Assembly: GCA_029378245.1 (NCBI GenBank)
Contig: JARKIF010000002.1
Coordinates: 2,418,001-2,482,000, forward strand
DNA length: 64,000 nucleotides
Direction of reading: 5' to 3'
Source of the DNA: Roridomyces roridus
Taxonomy: Eukaryota > Basidiomycota > Agaricomycetes > Agaricales > Mycenaceae
Shown: positions 44,641 through 54,925 of the stretch, piece after piece
Layout: each line of letters starts with the position of its first letter
How positions within the stretch are numbered: the first letter of the stretch is position 1
Translations under genes and position numbers: made by a program
The notes under the pieces: generated by a model
What the model was told of the DNA's origin: nothing
The model's database searches: none
What the model saw: the letters and a program-made list of their open reading frames with translations, nothing else

Positions 44641-46946
44641 CTACATCCACGGGGGCAAAATGCTGCCAGGAGGGACAGTCCACTCCTCTGACAGTTCGAT
44701 GTTGGGCGGTACAATCCGTCCATCGGTGAAGCGACTGATCGCCCAAGGTATGCCGTTGAGAATCAGGTAGGACATTATACCTGCAATGACCCCGTATGCA
44801 ATGCTGGAATAAAGGATAAGAGAGGGAATGGTGGCAGGCGGGGAAGGCGTACTTGTATGAAAGAGGAATAATAATGAGGGTAAGGAATGCTGGGACGGCA
44901 TCGCCCACATAATCCCAGTTGATATCACGGACACTGCCAGATTTGAGAAATATTCACGCAAAAGAAAAAAGTCATACTTGCGAATCATAAGCGACCCCAC
45001 AATGATCAACGCGCCGCCCGTCGCCCAGGAAGGGATTGAGGCAAAGATCGGCGCAAAGAAGACTGAAATAAAGAAACACAAGCCAGTGACCATGGCCGTG
45101 ATTCCAGTCTTGCCGCCCTCTGCGAGACACGCTCATGAACGACGGCGAGAAGTAGTTAAGAAGTTAACATACCACTGATGCCAGTGGCACTTTCGATGAA
45201 TGCTGTCACGGGGCTAGTGCCCATGAGAGCGCCCATACTGATGCTGAACGCGTCAACACAGTATGCGACTGTCGAGTTTTCGAAATCGAGAGTAACAGGA
45301 TCTCGCAACCCCGCAAATTTCGCCATCGAGTATAGCGTACCAGTGGTATCTATGATGATATCAGTATCATGGGTTTCAACGGCGTGAAAAAAAAACTAAC
45401 CCAGAATATCGACATAGAGGAAAGTGATGAGTGCGTACCACACCTTTCCTTTTCCATAATTGTACTAAAATCCACGGTCAGAAATTGACGCTATATGGCA
45501 GGAGTGAGACTTGCATCGATCACGTTCCCGACTTTGCCGAGTGGGTGGAATGTGACGACCTTTTTGAAAAAATCGAAGAGAGCGTCGCCCGCCGTGGTGT
45601 GTGGGAAATAGGTGACCGCAGTCGGACGCGGCCACGAAACAATTGAAGTAAGGAAGATGCCAATCAGGATGGCGCCCCGGACGCGATAGAGCATGAGGAG
45701 AACGGTCAAGAACCTACCAATTAATTACGATACGAAGCTGCAAGCCGATCTGGACACGCACCCTCCGAGGAAAATACCAAGCCACATGGTAGGGCTTCGT
45801 AAGACGCCGTGAGAGCAGAAACCGGGCATACTCATGTCTTCTGGGCGACAACCCCCCAGACCGACAAAATTGACGGGGTCGCCGCCAATGACACCAAGAC
45901 CACCGGAAGCTGGAATGCGGTAAGTAAGAATACCTCGCGCACGTGCAAGCTTACAGAGGCCGATAAATCTGGAATCAGACATATTTGAGCGCGGAGTTCT
46001 AGGTGCATGGTGCGTCACTCACGCAATAAATAGACCGATTCCGGCGCCCACAGCGAGTACAAGAGACTGCGGCATGATACGAACGAGCCATTGGCGGAGT
46101 CCAAGGAGCGAGAGAACAAAGAAGATCCATCTACGTGGTCATGAGTGCCTTGATTGATTTCATTAAGCAGGACACGCACCCTTCGAGGAAGACAGCACTC
46201 AAGGCCTCCCTGTACGAAATGATACCTTGGCCGTGCAAGCCGACGATGGAATAGGCAAACTAAAATAGTGCTGTTGGAAGGGAAAGAGTGATAATCAGAA
46301 AGCGGGCCCACATAAGCGTTAAGTCCAAGGCCTGGAGCCATGCCCACGGGAAGGTTAGCAAGAAGCCCCATGAGGAACGAAGAGAGGGCAGAGATGGCGG
46401 CGGTAGTAGTGATGAGGTCGTTGCGGACTTCACCGACGCAAGAGTCGTACTCGGCATTGGTGCCGGTTGGGCAAAAATCGTTGGTTGGGCATTCGCAAGT
46501 ACCTCCGGTGTCAGAGACTATCTGGGCATTGACGGAGATCTGGGCGCGATGAGAACAGCGCGCGCAGGAAGAAAACCACCCTCACAATGTATGCCATCTG
46601 GAGGAGCGTTAGCAATTTAACAGGCGGGAAGACACGGACTCACCGCCTAGTAAAATGCCAAGGCCCTGTCAGTGGACGTACGGTGAGTGTCTGGGGAACT
46701 TACAGCCTAGAAAAATGTCAAATGCTGTTTTCGCTTCAGCAAGCAGCAGAATTACCCATGTTGTGATACCAGCGCGTATTTCGGTCGTGAACCTAGCAGA
46801 GAATGAGGGACAGAGTGGAGTTGGAAGTGGGGGCGGTCTTGCCTGGAGCCAATTCGCTCTTTAATGTGTCCACTGCCCTCCAAGCGAAACCAGCGGCCGA
46901 CAAAGGAGTCGGCGACATGGGCGTTGAGCAAGTCGAGGGCGCGCAT
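44641..46946 (-). CDS. AzgA-type purine (xanthine/hypoxanthine/guanine) permease with two 3-nt microexons
   Basis: AzgA permeases import hypoxanthine, adenine and guanine with protons through the plasma membrane. The protein starts MRALDLLNAHVADSFVGRWFRLEGSGH and contains RFTTEIRAGITTW, MAYI-ISVNAQIVSDTGGTC, ANLPVGMAPGLGLNAY-FAYSIVG, ALSAVFLEG, ASGGLGVIG, RSPTMWLGIFLGG, YRVRGAILIGIFLTSIVSWPR, DILDTTGTLYSMAKFAGL, MGTSPVTAFIESATGIS-EGGKTGITAMVTG, about 12-14 membrane helices. Two introns have GC donors (45465-45514 and 46793-46842). Between GITTW and MAYI lie three introns of 49, 57 and 46 nt separated by exons GCT and GCG. No frame break occurs, including at AACTGG (DINWDY). Confidence 0.92.
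46644..46646 (-). other. 3-nt microexon (GCG) of the AzgA gene
   Basis: On the minus strand, tactag|GCG|gtgagt: a 3-base exon bounded by a strong acceptor and a consensus donor. The intron before it has CTGAC and the one after CTAAC as branch-site candidates. It supplies one Ala in the W-A-A-M linker, whose spacing fits the family's TTWxxMAYI. Confidence 0.7.
46704..46706 (-). other. 3-nt microexon (GCT) of the AzgA gene
   Basis: On the minus strand, ttctag|GCT|gtaagt: the first of two successive 3-base exons. If these were skipped, the whole stretch from TGG to ATG would be a single intron of 158 nt, about three times the usual size in this window, and the protein would lack two residues. 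Confidence 0.7.
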
Positions 46947-47125
46947 GCCAACCAAGGTGAGGGGAACTTGGAGAAGAAGAGAAAATGAGGGGAGTCTGAG
47001 AGCTTATCTCCTTAGCGGCGCTTCAAACTGATGTTTGATCCGGGTAACCCTCAAAACGCATCACAACAACACAATTCCATTTGGAAAAACACAGTATTAC
47101 ACAATTCACATCCCACGCGACGACT

Positions 47126-48604
47126 TTACGCATAGCAGAGGACGCGGTACGACTAGACGCCCAGTTTAAACAAATCCAGAAGGAATCGAAAACCCAGAAT
47201 CCTACCTCGACTTTTTTCTCAGTGGAATCGTAGGGGATGTAGGCCCCTGAGAAGACATGTCAAGACCACTCGACAGAAAATGATGAATTGACCCACCATC
47301 CAGTTTCTCGCTAGCCTTGCCCGGGTGCACCGCGTCATTGTAGGGAGCCTCGGCGATGTAAAGAGGGGTGCCATCCCGTTCTCTCCCACCCTCCACTGGC
47401 CGATGGCCCAGCTGGGAAAGGTCCAGCCGCCCGGTCCTCGAGATAAGGTGAGTCCAGGTTTGGCGGATGAAAAGATGCAACAAACCAATCAACCCAACGC
47501 AGTCCATTCATATCGCCTACCAAGACTTCGTACACCCCGAGATGGATTTCCTCGTGCTTGTAGCCAACAACCGCTCCATGCTTGAAAGCATTCGAGGCCT
47601 TGCCAACTTCTGTAGAGCCAGTTCGGGTCATGGGTCAAGAAATGAAGCTAAGGACTTACGAATTCCGCCCTATGCAAGATTAATGGATGCGGACGAGGCA
47701 GAAGGAACGACGCACCTCGTAGAAGGCTCGGCAGATGAACAAGTTCCACGAATGCTCACGTCCGACCAGAATCGCGTTCGCCGGAATCTGCTTCTCCTTG
47801 GAAAGAACCCAAGTCGCGGGACCGCGTGGGCCGTACTCATAAAATTGCGCAGTGCGAGCCTGCAGACGTCAAAACGGGATATATAGGAAGCATCGGCTTG
47901 AGCCTACCTCAGCTTCACGGATCCAGTTGGACAAGGCCCAGGTCTGTGCCTTTTGCTACAAGAACATCTAGCATTGTGGACGGAAAGAAGGCAACAACAC
48001 GAACCTCTTCCTCGTTCTTCTCGTGTGCCTTGAAGGCAGCATATCCGCCTGCAAGCAGCGCCGCGCCAGCGAGGAGGCCGCCGCCGATCTGAAGGTTGTA
48101 TCAGGCACCGACGCATGCAACGGAAATTAGTCAGGCCAACCTCGAGTTCCTTCTTGCGATGGTCATCAATGTCGTACCAGTGTTTCTCGCGTTCCTCATG
48201 GTGCACTTCGACTTGGGGCTGCTGAGTTTCGTGGCGAGGAGCATCGTGGTGTTTCTCGTGATGCTGCTGTGCCTGGTGGCCTTCGTTGTGGTGGCCCTCG
48301 TTGTGGTCTCCATCTTGCATACGACCCCAGAGCGCAGGCGTCACGTCCGGAGTCCAGTCAGACTGCCCAAGTTTAGCTAACGGCGAGCATGGAGAAGTAT
48401 GTTAACTAACCTGGGAGTTGTGGCTTTGGATAATGCGATAACTGCCCTTCTTGATTAATCCATGCCCTTGAATGATACTACTGTATGGACTTACCGATGC
48501 CCATTGTATTCCACAACGGAGCCCAAATCGTAATGAGTGCCTAAGATGGAGTGAATTGAGCGTCTGCTTAGAAGAAACTACGGACCTGGTTCCCAGTACT
48601 GCAT
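47126..48604 (-). CDS. Chitin-binding-like (CBM5/12) N-terminus, Gly-zipper segment and DUF3421 domain
   Basis: Exons 1-4 give MQYWEPG-THYDLGSVVEYNGHR-YRIIQSHNSQ-SDWTPDVTPALWGRM, the aromatic pattern of a CBM5/12 chitin-binding module. A His/Gln/Glu-rich linker (HNEGHHNEGHQAQQHHEKHH) follows, then KHWYDIDDHRKKELE and a Gly/Ala hydrophobic segment (GGGLLAGAALLAGGYAAF) that could insert in a membrane. The C-terminal DUF3421 (natterin-like) part has VGKASNAFKHGAVVGYKHEEIHLGVYEVLVGDMNGLRW, GRLDLSQLGHRPVEGGRE, GTPLYIAEAPYN, HPGKASEKLDG and ends SYRVLCYA. Just after one acceptor, GAC[C]GGG (47433-47434) needs one C dropped to reach GRLDLSQLG. No signal peptide, so probably intracellular despite the CBM fold. 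Confidence 0.75.
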
Positions 48605-48610
48605 GTTGTT

Positions 48611-48633
48611 GGTGAAGAGAGAGAGAGAGAGAG
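48611..48633. repeat. (GA)n microsatellite
   Basis: A run of GA dinucleotides (gaagagagagagagagagagg) lies in the 156-bp promoter region between the divergent DUF3421 and MPC2 genes, about 10-30 bp upstream of the DUF3421 start. Confidence 0.8.
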
Positions 48634-48760
48634 GAGCGGTTTGGAGCTTTTATGTCGATGCGTTACCGCCAAGCTCCTGAGCCATGGCGCGGCGCGGCGA
48701 CTCCGCGGCCGTAATTGAAAGTAGATCAAACTCCATCTCCAACTTTACTCTTGCAGCACC

Positions 48761-49300
48761 ATGTCCGGGGCAGCCAGCAGCGCTGCTACTTCGAAACTGA
48801 CCGCGTTCATGAACCATCCCGCAGGTTACACTCCTCAAGGCCGTCATTCTTCAAGTTTCTGACTTTTTCGCCCAGGTCCCAAGACCGTATTTTTCTGGGC
48901 ACCCGTCATGAAATGGTGTCTCGTTGGCGCGGGTCTCAAGGATCTGGCTAGACCCGCAGAGAAACTCAGTCTTTCCCAGAACATTGGTGCGCCCAAGCTC
49001 TACCTCTGAGATGCCTGACCCTCATTCCGTTATTTTGTTCAGCTCTTACCGCAACGGGCTTCATCTGGGTCCGATATTCCTTCGTTATTACCCCCGTCAA
49101 CTATTCTCTTGCGGCGGTACGTGGGCTCTCAGTTGGCGTACGGAGCTCATACCCTCCAGGTCAATTTCTTCGTCGGCCTTTCGGGTGTCACGCAAGTCGG
49201 GCGGATAGTCAAGTGAGTTTCATCGGATTTATGGGCTTTCTTCTTCTCAACTGTCTGCAGCTACCGTCTCAACAACCCAGAAGCTGCCAAGGCTGCATAA
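48761..49300 (+). CDS. Mitochondrial pyruvate carrier subunit (MPC2/Fmp43 type)
   Basis: MPC subunits form the heterodimeric pyruvate importer of the mitochondrial inner membrane. Four exons give a short Ala/Ser start (MSGAASSAATSKLTAFMNHPA), then GPKTVFFWAPVMKWCLVGAGLKDLARPAEKLSLSQNIALTATGFIWVRYSFVITPVNYSLAAVNFFVGLSGVTQVGRIVNYRL (given in pieces: the motifs FWAPxMKW, LARPAEKLS, ALxxTGxIWxRY and PVNYxL are family hallmarks). Length near 120 aa is typical, with two to three membrane helices. Introns are short and canonical, and no frame break is seen. The closeness to yeast Mpc2/Mpc3 rather than Mpc1 is judged from the WxRYS and NYxLAAVN blocks. Confidence 0.92.
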
Positions 49301-49336
49301 AATACATTTGGAGACTGTACATGTATATCCGCCTAA

Positions 49337-50059
49337 TTACCTCGTTTTCGTCTTCTTCTCTTTGCGATTCTGTCGAGTCGATGATTCCGACTCGTCCTGC
49401 TTGCCCAAGAAACCCTTGGCAGCCTCCCACCACCCGTTCTCCATCACCGCTTTTCCGGCAGCGTTCATGATGTTGTCAAAAACATCTCCGTCGTTGGGAT
49501 CCTGCTCCTGCTGCCATTCACGATGTTGTTCGAATGAATCCCAGGGTTTTGGCCGTGTAGTTCTCGACTTGAACTTTGTTGTCCGCGACCTGGTCCTCGG
49601 CCGGCCCGCTGCGTTTCTGCCATCACCGTCCATCGCATTTAACAACATGCTCCCAACAGTGGCGGCGAGACCACGTCCGGCCAGAGCGTTGGCACCGCCC
49701 TGCTGGGCCAATATCCAGCTGGCCAGCGCGACTACTCCGCCGAGGAGAGTGCCCCACTTGATGAACCAGAACGACATACGGAACATCCATGTAGTCGTCC
49801 GGTACAGTGAGAGGATCGCAAGATAGGATGTCAGGAGCGCGATGAGGGGAGGCAAGATAGTGAGAGCGTCCCACTGTAGTGGATGTGTGGAGAGTAGAGA
49901 TAGAACGAGGGCATAAAGGGCCGTTGCAAGTGCAAGAATATGTGAGAGAACAGTCAGGAGGAAAGAGTATATCGGCTCAGGCAGGTTATCGCTCAGATAT
50001 GCGAGAACTGGGTCGAAGAAAGGAGGGAGCGGGACATCTGCCGGGGTCACGGCAGCCAT
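49337..50059 (-). CDS. Apq12-like nuclear pore assembly/membrane protein
   Basis: A single-exon ORF starts MAAVTPADVPLPPFFDPVLAYL. Two hydrophobic stretches (IYSFLLTVLSHILALATALYALVLSLL and LTILPPLIALLTSYLAILSLY) are followed by RMSFWFIKWGTLLGGVVALASWILA, then a basic tail with RTRSRTTKFKSRTTRPKPWDSFEQH. The tandem hydrophobic hairpin and the layout resemble Apq12, an ER/nuclear-envelope protein needed for pore assembly and mRNA export. The match is by overall pattern rather than strong motifs, so the assignment is moderate. The gene converges on the MPC2 gene (36 bp between stops) and diverges from the next gene. Start chosen at 50059, not 50086, because the upstream codons look like leader. 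Confidence 0.6.
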   Translation of the reverse strand: MAAVTPADVPLPPFFDPVLAYLSDNLPEPIYSFLLTVLSHILALATALYALVLSLLSTHPLQWDALTILPPLIALLTSYLAILSLYRTTTWMFRMSFWFIKWGTLLGGVVALASWILAQQGGANALAGRGLAATVGSMLLNAMDGDGRNAAGRPRTRSRTTKFKSRTTRPKPWDSFEQHREWQQEQDPNDGDVFDNIMNAAGKAVMENGWWEAAKGFLGKQDESESSTRQNRKEKKTKTR

Positions 50060-50252
50060 CGTCGGCGAGCGGAAGGAAGAGTACACGTTGCCGCGGCGTC
50101 GGGATCACGTTACGTACTTATGCACGTGACCAGGTATCTTAAATGAAGTTGAACTTGCTTTGTACTTGTTTCTTACCTCTCTGTCTCAACCCATAACCAT
50201 CTCCTGAGAAAGTCAACTTCGTTCATTGGTCCCACCTCAACCCATATATTCC

Positions 50253-50889
50253 ATGACTGCCCTCAAAAGAAAATTTGCGCCCGACTCGGACGACCTCATT
50301 GATGGTCCCAATGTACGCGTTGAACCCAGAACCCATTTCGGGCAATACTCATCAATCCACAGAACGCGAAGCAACTGAAACTCATCCCCTTTCCCAACTA
50401 CGTGCCCGATGAGGATGCTTGCATGTCTGAGGCCGAGCCCCTCGCCCACCACACTCGTTTCCCCTCGAACGCATCCTCTATCTCTGACGCGTCGTCGTCG
50501 TCCACCGAGTCGCGTAAGTCCCCCTTTGCTTGCCACTCTTACCTTCTCATTGAATGCCAGCAGCTTATCCCACCTTCAATTTGTATCCTCTCCCCTTCTT
50601 CACCCCCGACGGCTCAGTTAACCCCAACTCGCACAACTTTGCTCACTACGCTGTCCAACAACCCCCGTCTCCACCCGTTGGCCTGATTCAGCCCTCCAGC
50701 GGATTCACGCATCACGGGTAGGCTCTTGTGAATTTCTACGCGTTTCGCTCATTCCATCGTTCCTCTAGCTCTGGATGCACCCAGATTCCAAAACTCAAGG
50801 TCGCGTGCGCCCCGGGCCTAAATGGGACCCGCACTATGTGGGCGTTTTGCGAACAGTGCGGCTCAATCTCCTCCGTGGACAGTTCTTAG
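50253..50889 (+). CDS. Hypothetical Ser/Pro-rich protein with C-terminal Cys cluster
   Basis: Four short exons join as MTALKRKFAPDSDDLIDGPN-NAKQLKLIPFPNYVPDEDACMSEAEP...SSSTES-AYPTFNLYPLPFFTPDG...HHG-SGCTQIPKLKVACAPGLNGTRTMWAFCEQCGSISSVDSS, stop at 50887-50889. The last 40 residues hold Cys residues as CTQ...VAC...FCEQCGS, which might bind zinc, though too few are spaced as a known finger to name a family. The rest is probably disordered. The segment spanning the last 16 codons and stop codon has been duplicated in tandem just downstream. Divergent from the Apq12-like gene (193 bp). Confidence 0.6.
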
Positions 50890-50970
50890 CCCACCCACAC
50901 CATCCGGCGTGCTGCGAACAGTGTGGCTCAATCTCCGCCGTTGCCAGCTCTTAGCCCACTCACACCATCC
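50841..50970 (+). repeat. 65-bp tandem duplication across the stop codon
   Basis: 50841-50905 and 50906-50970 are adjacent 65-bp copies, roughly 85-90% identical (both start GGCGT, both hold GCGAACAGTG, GGCTCAATCTCC and CTTAGCCCAC, and end CACACCATCC). Copy 1 encodes the end of the Cys-rich protein (FCEQCGSISSVDSS-stop); copy 2, downstream of the stop, still reads CCEQCGSISAVASS-stop in a matching frame. Confidence 0.85.
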
Positions 50971-51190
50971 CATCCCGCCCTCATCACGTGCTTTCCCCAT
51001 CTTGCTCTGCTTTTCTTATTCCTCGCTTATTTCCGTATTTTTTGGCGACACCTCTCCCTGGTCCCTGACGACGTCTAAAATGTAAATACCGCGTCTCGTT
51101 CTGTGCTCTCGTACCTACCGTCCTGTAAATTGGCCCGTGTATATATTTGCTGCCGATGTGATGACCAATCCGATCAAACATCATCTTATC
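50890..51190. other. Intergenic region with duplicated segment and DCAF7 promoter
   Basis: About 300 bp: the second copy of the 65-bp duplication (to 50970), then a pyrimidine-rich stretch and the presumed promoter of the WD40 gene. The start of the WD40 gene is set at 51191 because exon 1 there encodes the family's conserved first strand. No other gene is seen. Confidence 0.4.
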
Positions 51191-52612
51191 CATGACCACT
51201 TCAATGTTGCAATACGAGGCTCCTTGTAAGGCTCACCCTTCTTTGCGCCCGCGCCCATGTAATTGTTCGCCAAAGGGCCTGTCCAGAGCTTAGACTGGTG
51301 CAAGACCCCCGCCCCGGGCCAGCAAATGCGCCCGCGATCCGCCTTTCGTTTGGGTATTGCATCCTTCACCGAGAACTACCAAAACCGCATCGCCATCGCT
51401 GGTCTCCAAGACGAACGCGTCCTAGTCGAGGACGACTACACCGATTACCCAGATTTCGTCACCCTTTGCGAGGCCCACCACGGTTATCCTGCAACCAGTC
51501 TTCAATGGCAACCAGCGTCTGCCGCCACCCATCCTTGGAGCCAGAAATCACCCTCAACCGAGTTGCTGGCAACGACTGGTGATGCACTCCGTGTCTGGGA
51601 GTACTCGAGCGACGCGCCTCCGCAGTCCTCCAGCTACGTCGGCCGACAACCTACGACGGGAACCCACAGCCTGGTTCTCAAGACGGCATTATCTGGGGTG
51701 CGTTCCTTTGCTTGTTCCATCTGTCATTCAAATTCATTTCGCGCAGCAATCCAAAGTCCAGAGCCAGTCTACCGGCGCCCCGTTGACGAATTTCTCGTGG
51801 AATGAAAAGGCGCCAAGCTTAATCGTAACTTCCTCGATTGATACGACGTGTACTGTGTGGAACATCGACACGTCGTCCGCAATCACACAACTCATTGCCC
51901 ATGACCGTGAAGTGTACGATGTGGCCTGGTTACCAGGATCAACAGACATATTTGTCTCCGTTGGCGCAGACGGGAGCTTGAGAGCCTTTGATTTGCGAAG
52001 CCTGGAGCACTCGACGATTCTTTATGAAACCCCCGCACCCAAGAACATGCCGCCTCCGTCTGCATCGCCGTCTGCGTCTGCTCGGCCGCCCACGTCCCCC
52101 CTGCTCCGAATAGCATTCAATCCATCCGATTCAAATTACATGTCAACATTCCACATGGACGGTTCCGACATCCAGATCTTGGACATGCGGAGCCCGGGGT
52201 CCCCAGTAATGGAACTTCGTGGGCACCACGCCGCTATAAATGGTTTAGGGTGGGGCTCAGCAGAGCATCCACTTTTGGCAACAGCTGGTTCGTCGGCATA
52301 TCTCATCTTCCGCACAATTTCATGTTTCACACAGCCGACGATTGCCAACTTTTGTTGTGGGACTTGGCTAGTTACACACAGGCTGCCGCCTCACCGAGGA
52401 GTGCCGGATCGCGTTTGAACTCACCCCGCCCAGATGTGAAAAAGCGGGTGGTCACGGAACCAGTGATGGCATATACCGCGCCGAGCCAAATCACGAACCT
52501 GGCCTGGTCTCCGCCCATCCAGGGCATGACGATGAACACGGGACATTCGACGGTGACGGGGGAGTGGGTAGCCATTGCTTGTGGAAAATCGATTCGAGCT
52601 CTGAAGGTGTAG
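51191..52612 (+). CDS. DCAF7/WDR68-type WD40 protein
   Basis: DCAF7 (HAN11, plant TTG1/LWD) is a seven-bladed WD40 scaffold that binds DYRK kinases and CUL4-DDB1. Exon 1 (MTTSMLQYEAPW) joins PVQSLDWCKTP over an intron with GTAAGG donor. Blocks: FRLGIASFTENYQNRIAIAGL, LATTGDALRVWEY, APLTNFSWNEKAPSLIVTSSIDTTCTVWNIDT, AITQLIAHDREVYDVAW, FVSVGADGSLRAFDLRSLEHSTILYE, LLRIAFNPSDSNYMSTFHMDGSDIQILDMR, LRGHHAAINGLGW, ADDCQLLLWDLASYTQ and ALKV end. The SSIDTTCTVW and VGADGS motifs are diagnostic. An insertion of about 20 Ser/Pro residues sits in the fifth blade. Introns close in frame. Confidence 0.93.
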
Positions 52613-52764
52613 GTCGTATTACGTATATCTGTAACGTGGACCTTATCTCTATCCGACCTGAGCATATGGCTGCTCCCCGTCTATCCGGCACTACTTATAC
52701 GGCGAAAATTATGTTGGCTTGGCGTCCCCGTCGTTGACCCAGACCCCCCACCTCGTCGTGCGCC

Positions 52765-54849
52765 ATGGCTTCTGCAACTCCTGTCCAGGCCGCTCCCTAC
52801 GATGCCGCCATCACTCCAGTGCAGCGCAAAGGGTCCCGCCACTCGAGCGAGTCGTTCAATGAAAAGGCCGGTCACCCCGCCGTCGACGCTGAAGCGGTTC
52901 TCGAGAAGGACACGGAGGAGGTCGAGGCTGACCGTGCCGCACGCCAAAATCTGATGCGCAAGGTTCGTCTTTCGACTGGTCGTGTGCCATGATACTCGGC
53001 TAACGGTGCCCAGTACCGTCCTTTCATTCTGGTCGCGGCCGGTCTTGTTATCCTCGGTTGGTGGATCAGTGCTACGATCCTCAAGGCCACTCGGCACAGA
53101 TGGATCGTGCAAACTATCTGGGCTTGGTTTTTCATTCTGTACGCTCCCTTTTCATCTTGCTTGCATCTCGACTGACTCTCGTTCAAGGGTTATCGCGTTC
53201 AGATTTATCCCCACCGCGATCATTTCGAAACCAGTCGCCGCCATTTGGATGCCGTTGGTCCAAAACCCGTGGTACAGGTTCTCATACCCGGTTAGGCTCG
53301 CCGTGGGCGTAGCGTGCCTTTTGGCTATCGTATTCGGTTCCGCCTTTGGTTTCCCGCTCGAAGGGGTTCGTGAACATCGCGCTATATGTGCTAGACGCTC
53401 ATCCATTTTCAGAACACGAAGTACGGAGACCGTGCCATCTCCGTCGTCGGTCTTTTCCTCTTCCAGGGCGTCTTCTACCTGTCTTCCAACAACCGCAAGG
53501 CCATCCCATGGCCCACTGTCATTGTTGGTCTCTTCATGCAGCAGGCCATTGCGCTGTTCGTGCTCAAGTCGGGCGCTGGTTTCCACCTTTTCCACTGGAT
53601 CGCCACCCTCGCGTCCGACTTTTTGAGCCAGGGTCTCGTCGGAGCCGCCTTCTTCTTTGACCAGGAAACCGTCGACACCAAGCACTGGTTCTTTGTGAAC
53701 ACATTGTCGGAGATCATCTTCTTCATCGCGTTCATTCAGATGTTCTACTACCTCGGTGTCATGCAGTGGATCATCAAGAACTTTGCATGGCTCTTCTTCA
53801 AGCTCTTGAACGTGTCTGGCGCCGAGGCCGTTGTCGCTGCCGCCTCTCCGTTCATTGGCCAGGGAGAATCAGCTTGTCTCGTCCGCCCCTACGTCGATCT
53901 CATGACCGAGTCCGAGATCCACTTGACCATGACCTCTGGGTTCTCCACCATCGCTGGTTCAGTGCTCTCCGCATAGTTCGTGTTTGGTCCCCTTCCAATA
54001 TTCCCAGGCTAACCATTGTATATAGCATTGCTCTCGGTGTCCCCGCCCAGAACCTTATCACTTCTTCGGTCATGAGTATCCCCGCGTCGATTGCCATCAG
54101 CAAGCTGCGTTTCCCGGAGGTGGATGAGCCTGTCACCCGTGGACAAGTTGTGGTCGACCGTGGCGAAGAGAAAAAGGGCGCCCCTGTAAGTCGTTAGACT
54201 GCAGATGCTGTCAGGTATAGACTTTTCATACAGGCCAACGCTCTGCACGCTTTCAGTCAGGGAGCCGTGTTTGGTCTCGTCGTCGCTGGCCAAATTCTGC
54301 AAGTATCATCTTCCTACGTCGTGTTCATTATACTGACCGGTTTTCAGTACCAATGTGCTTACCGTTCTGTCTCTGGTCGCGACGATGAATGGCCTGTTGA
54401 CATGGGTTGGCCGTGGCTTTGGAATTCACCACTTGACCCTGCAGCTCATCATCGGATACGTCTTCTACCCCGTGACCTTCTTCCTGGGTGTACCTCGTAA
54501 GGAGATCCTGCAGGTCTCCAGACTCCTTGCCACCAAGCTCGTTGCCAACGAGTTTGCCGCGTACTTGGACCTCGAGGCCCTCATGTCAAGTGACCACCCT
54601 CTGTCGCAGCGGGCGTTCACCATTGCTTCGTATTCCCTGTGTGGGTTCGCCAACCTCGGGTCCGTTGGTATCCAGATCGGTGTGCTCGGTGCCCTGGCAC
54701 CATCCCGCGGCAAGGTCATCGCGAGACTGGCCCTTTCGGCCATGATCTGCGGTTTCTTGTCGACCCTCCAAACCGCCGGCATTGCGTATGTGTTCTGCCT
54801 CCTCGTACAACCTCATTCTGACGACCTTCGCAGCGGTATGCTTATTTGA
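52765..54849 (+). CDS. Concentrative nucleoside transporter (CNT family)
   Basis: CNT proteins couple nucleoside import to H+ or Na+ gradients. The soluble N-terminus ([20 protein letters not shown]...ARQNLMRK) leads to [23 protein letters not shown], then the core: [100 protein letters not shown] (substrate site region), [42 protein letters not shown], and LGVPRKEI...[34 protein letters not shown] and ANEFAAY are hallmark motifs. Introns are canonical and the frame is continuous; it ends GMLI. Confidence 0.94.
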
Positions 54850-54925
54850 AGCGGCATATTCTTATTAGATACTTAATCGCCTGGTGTACAGTAGAAAATA
54901 TAGGTTTACGTCACCAGCTACTGCT

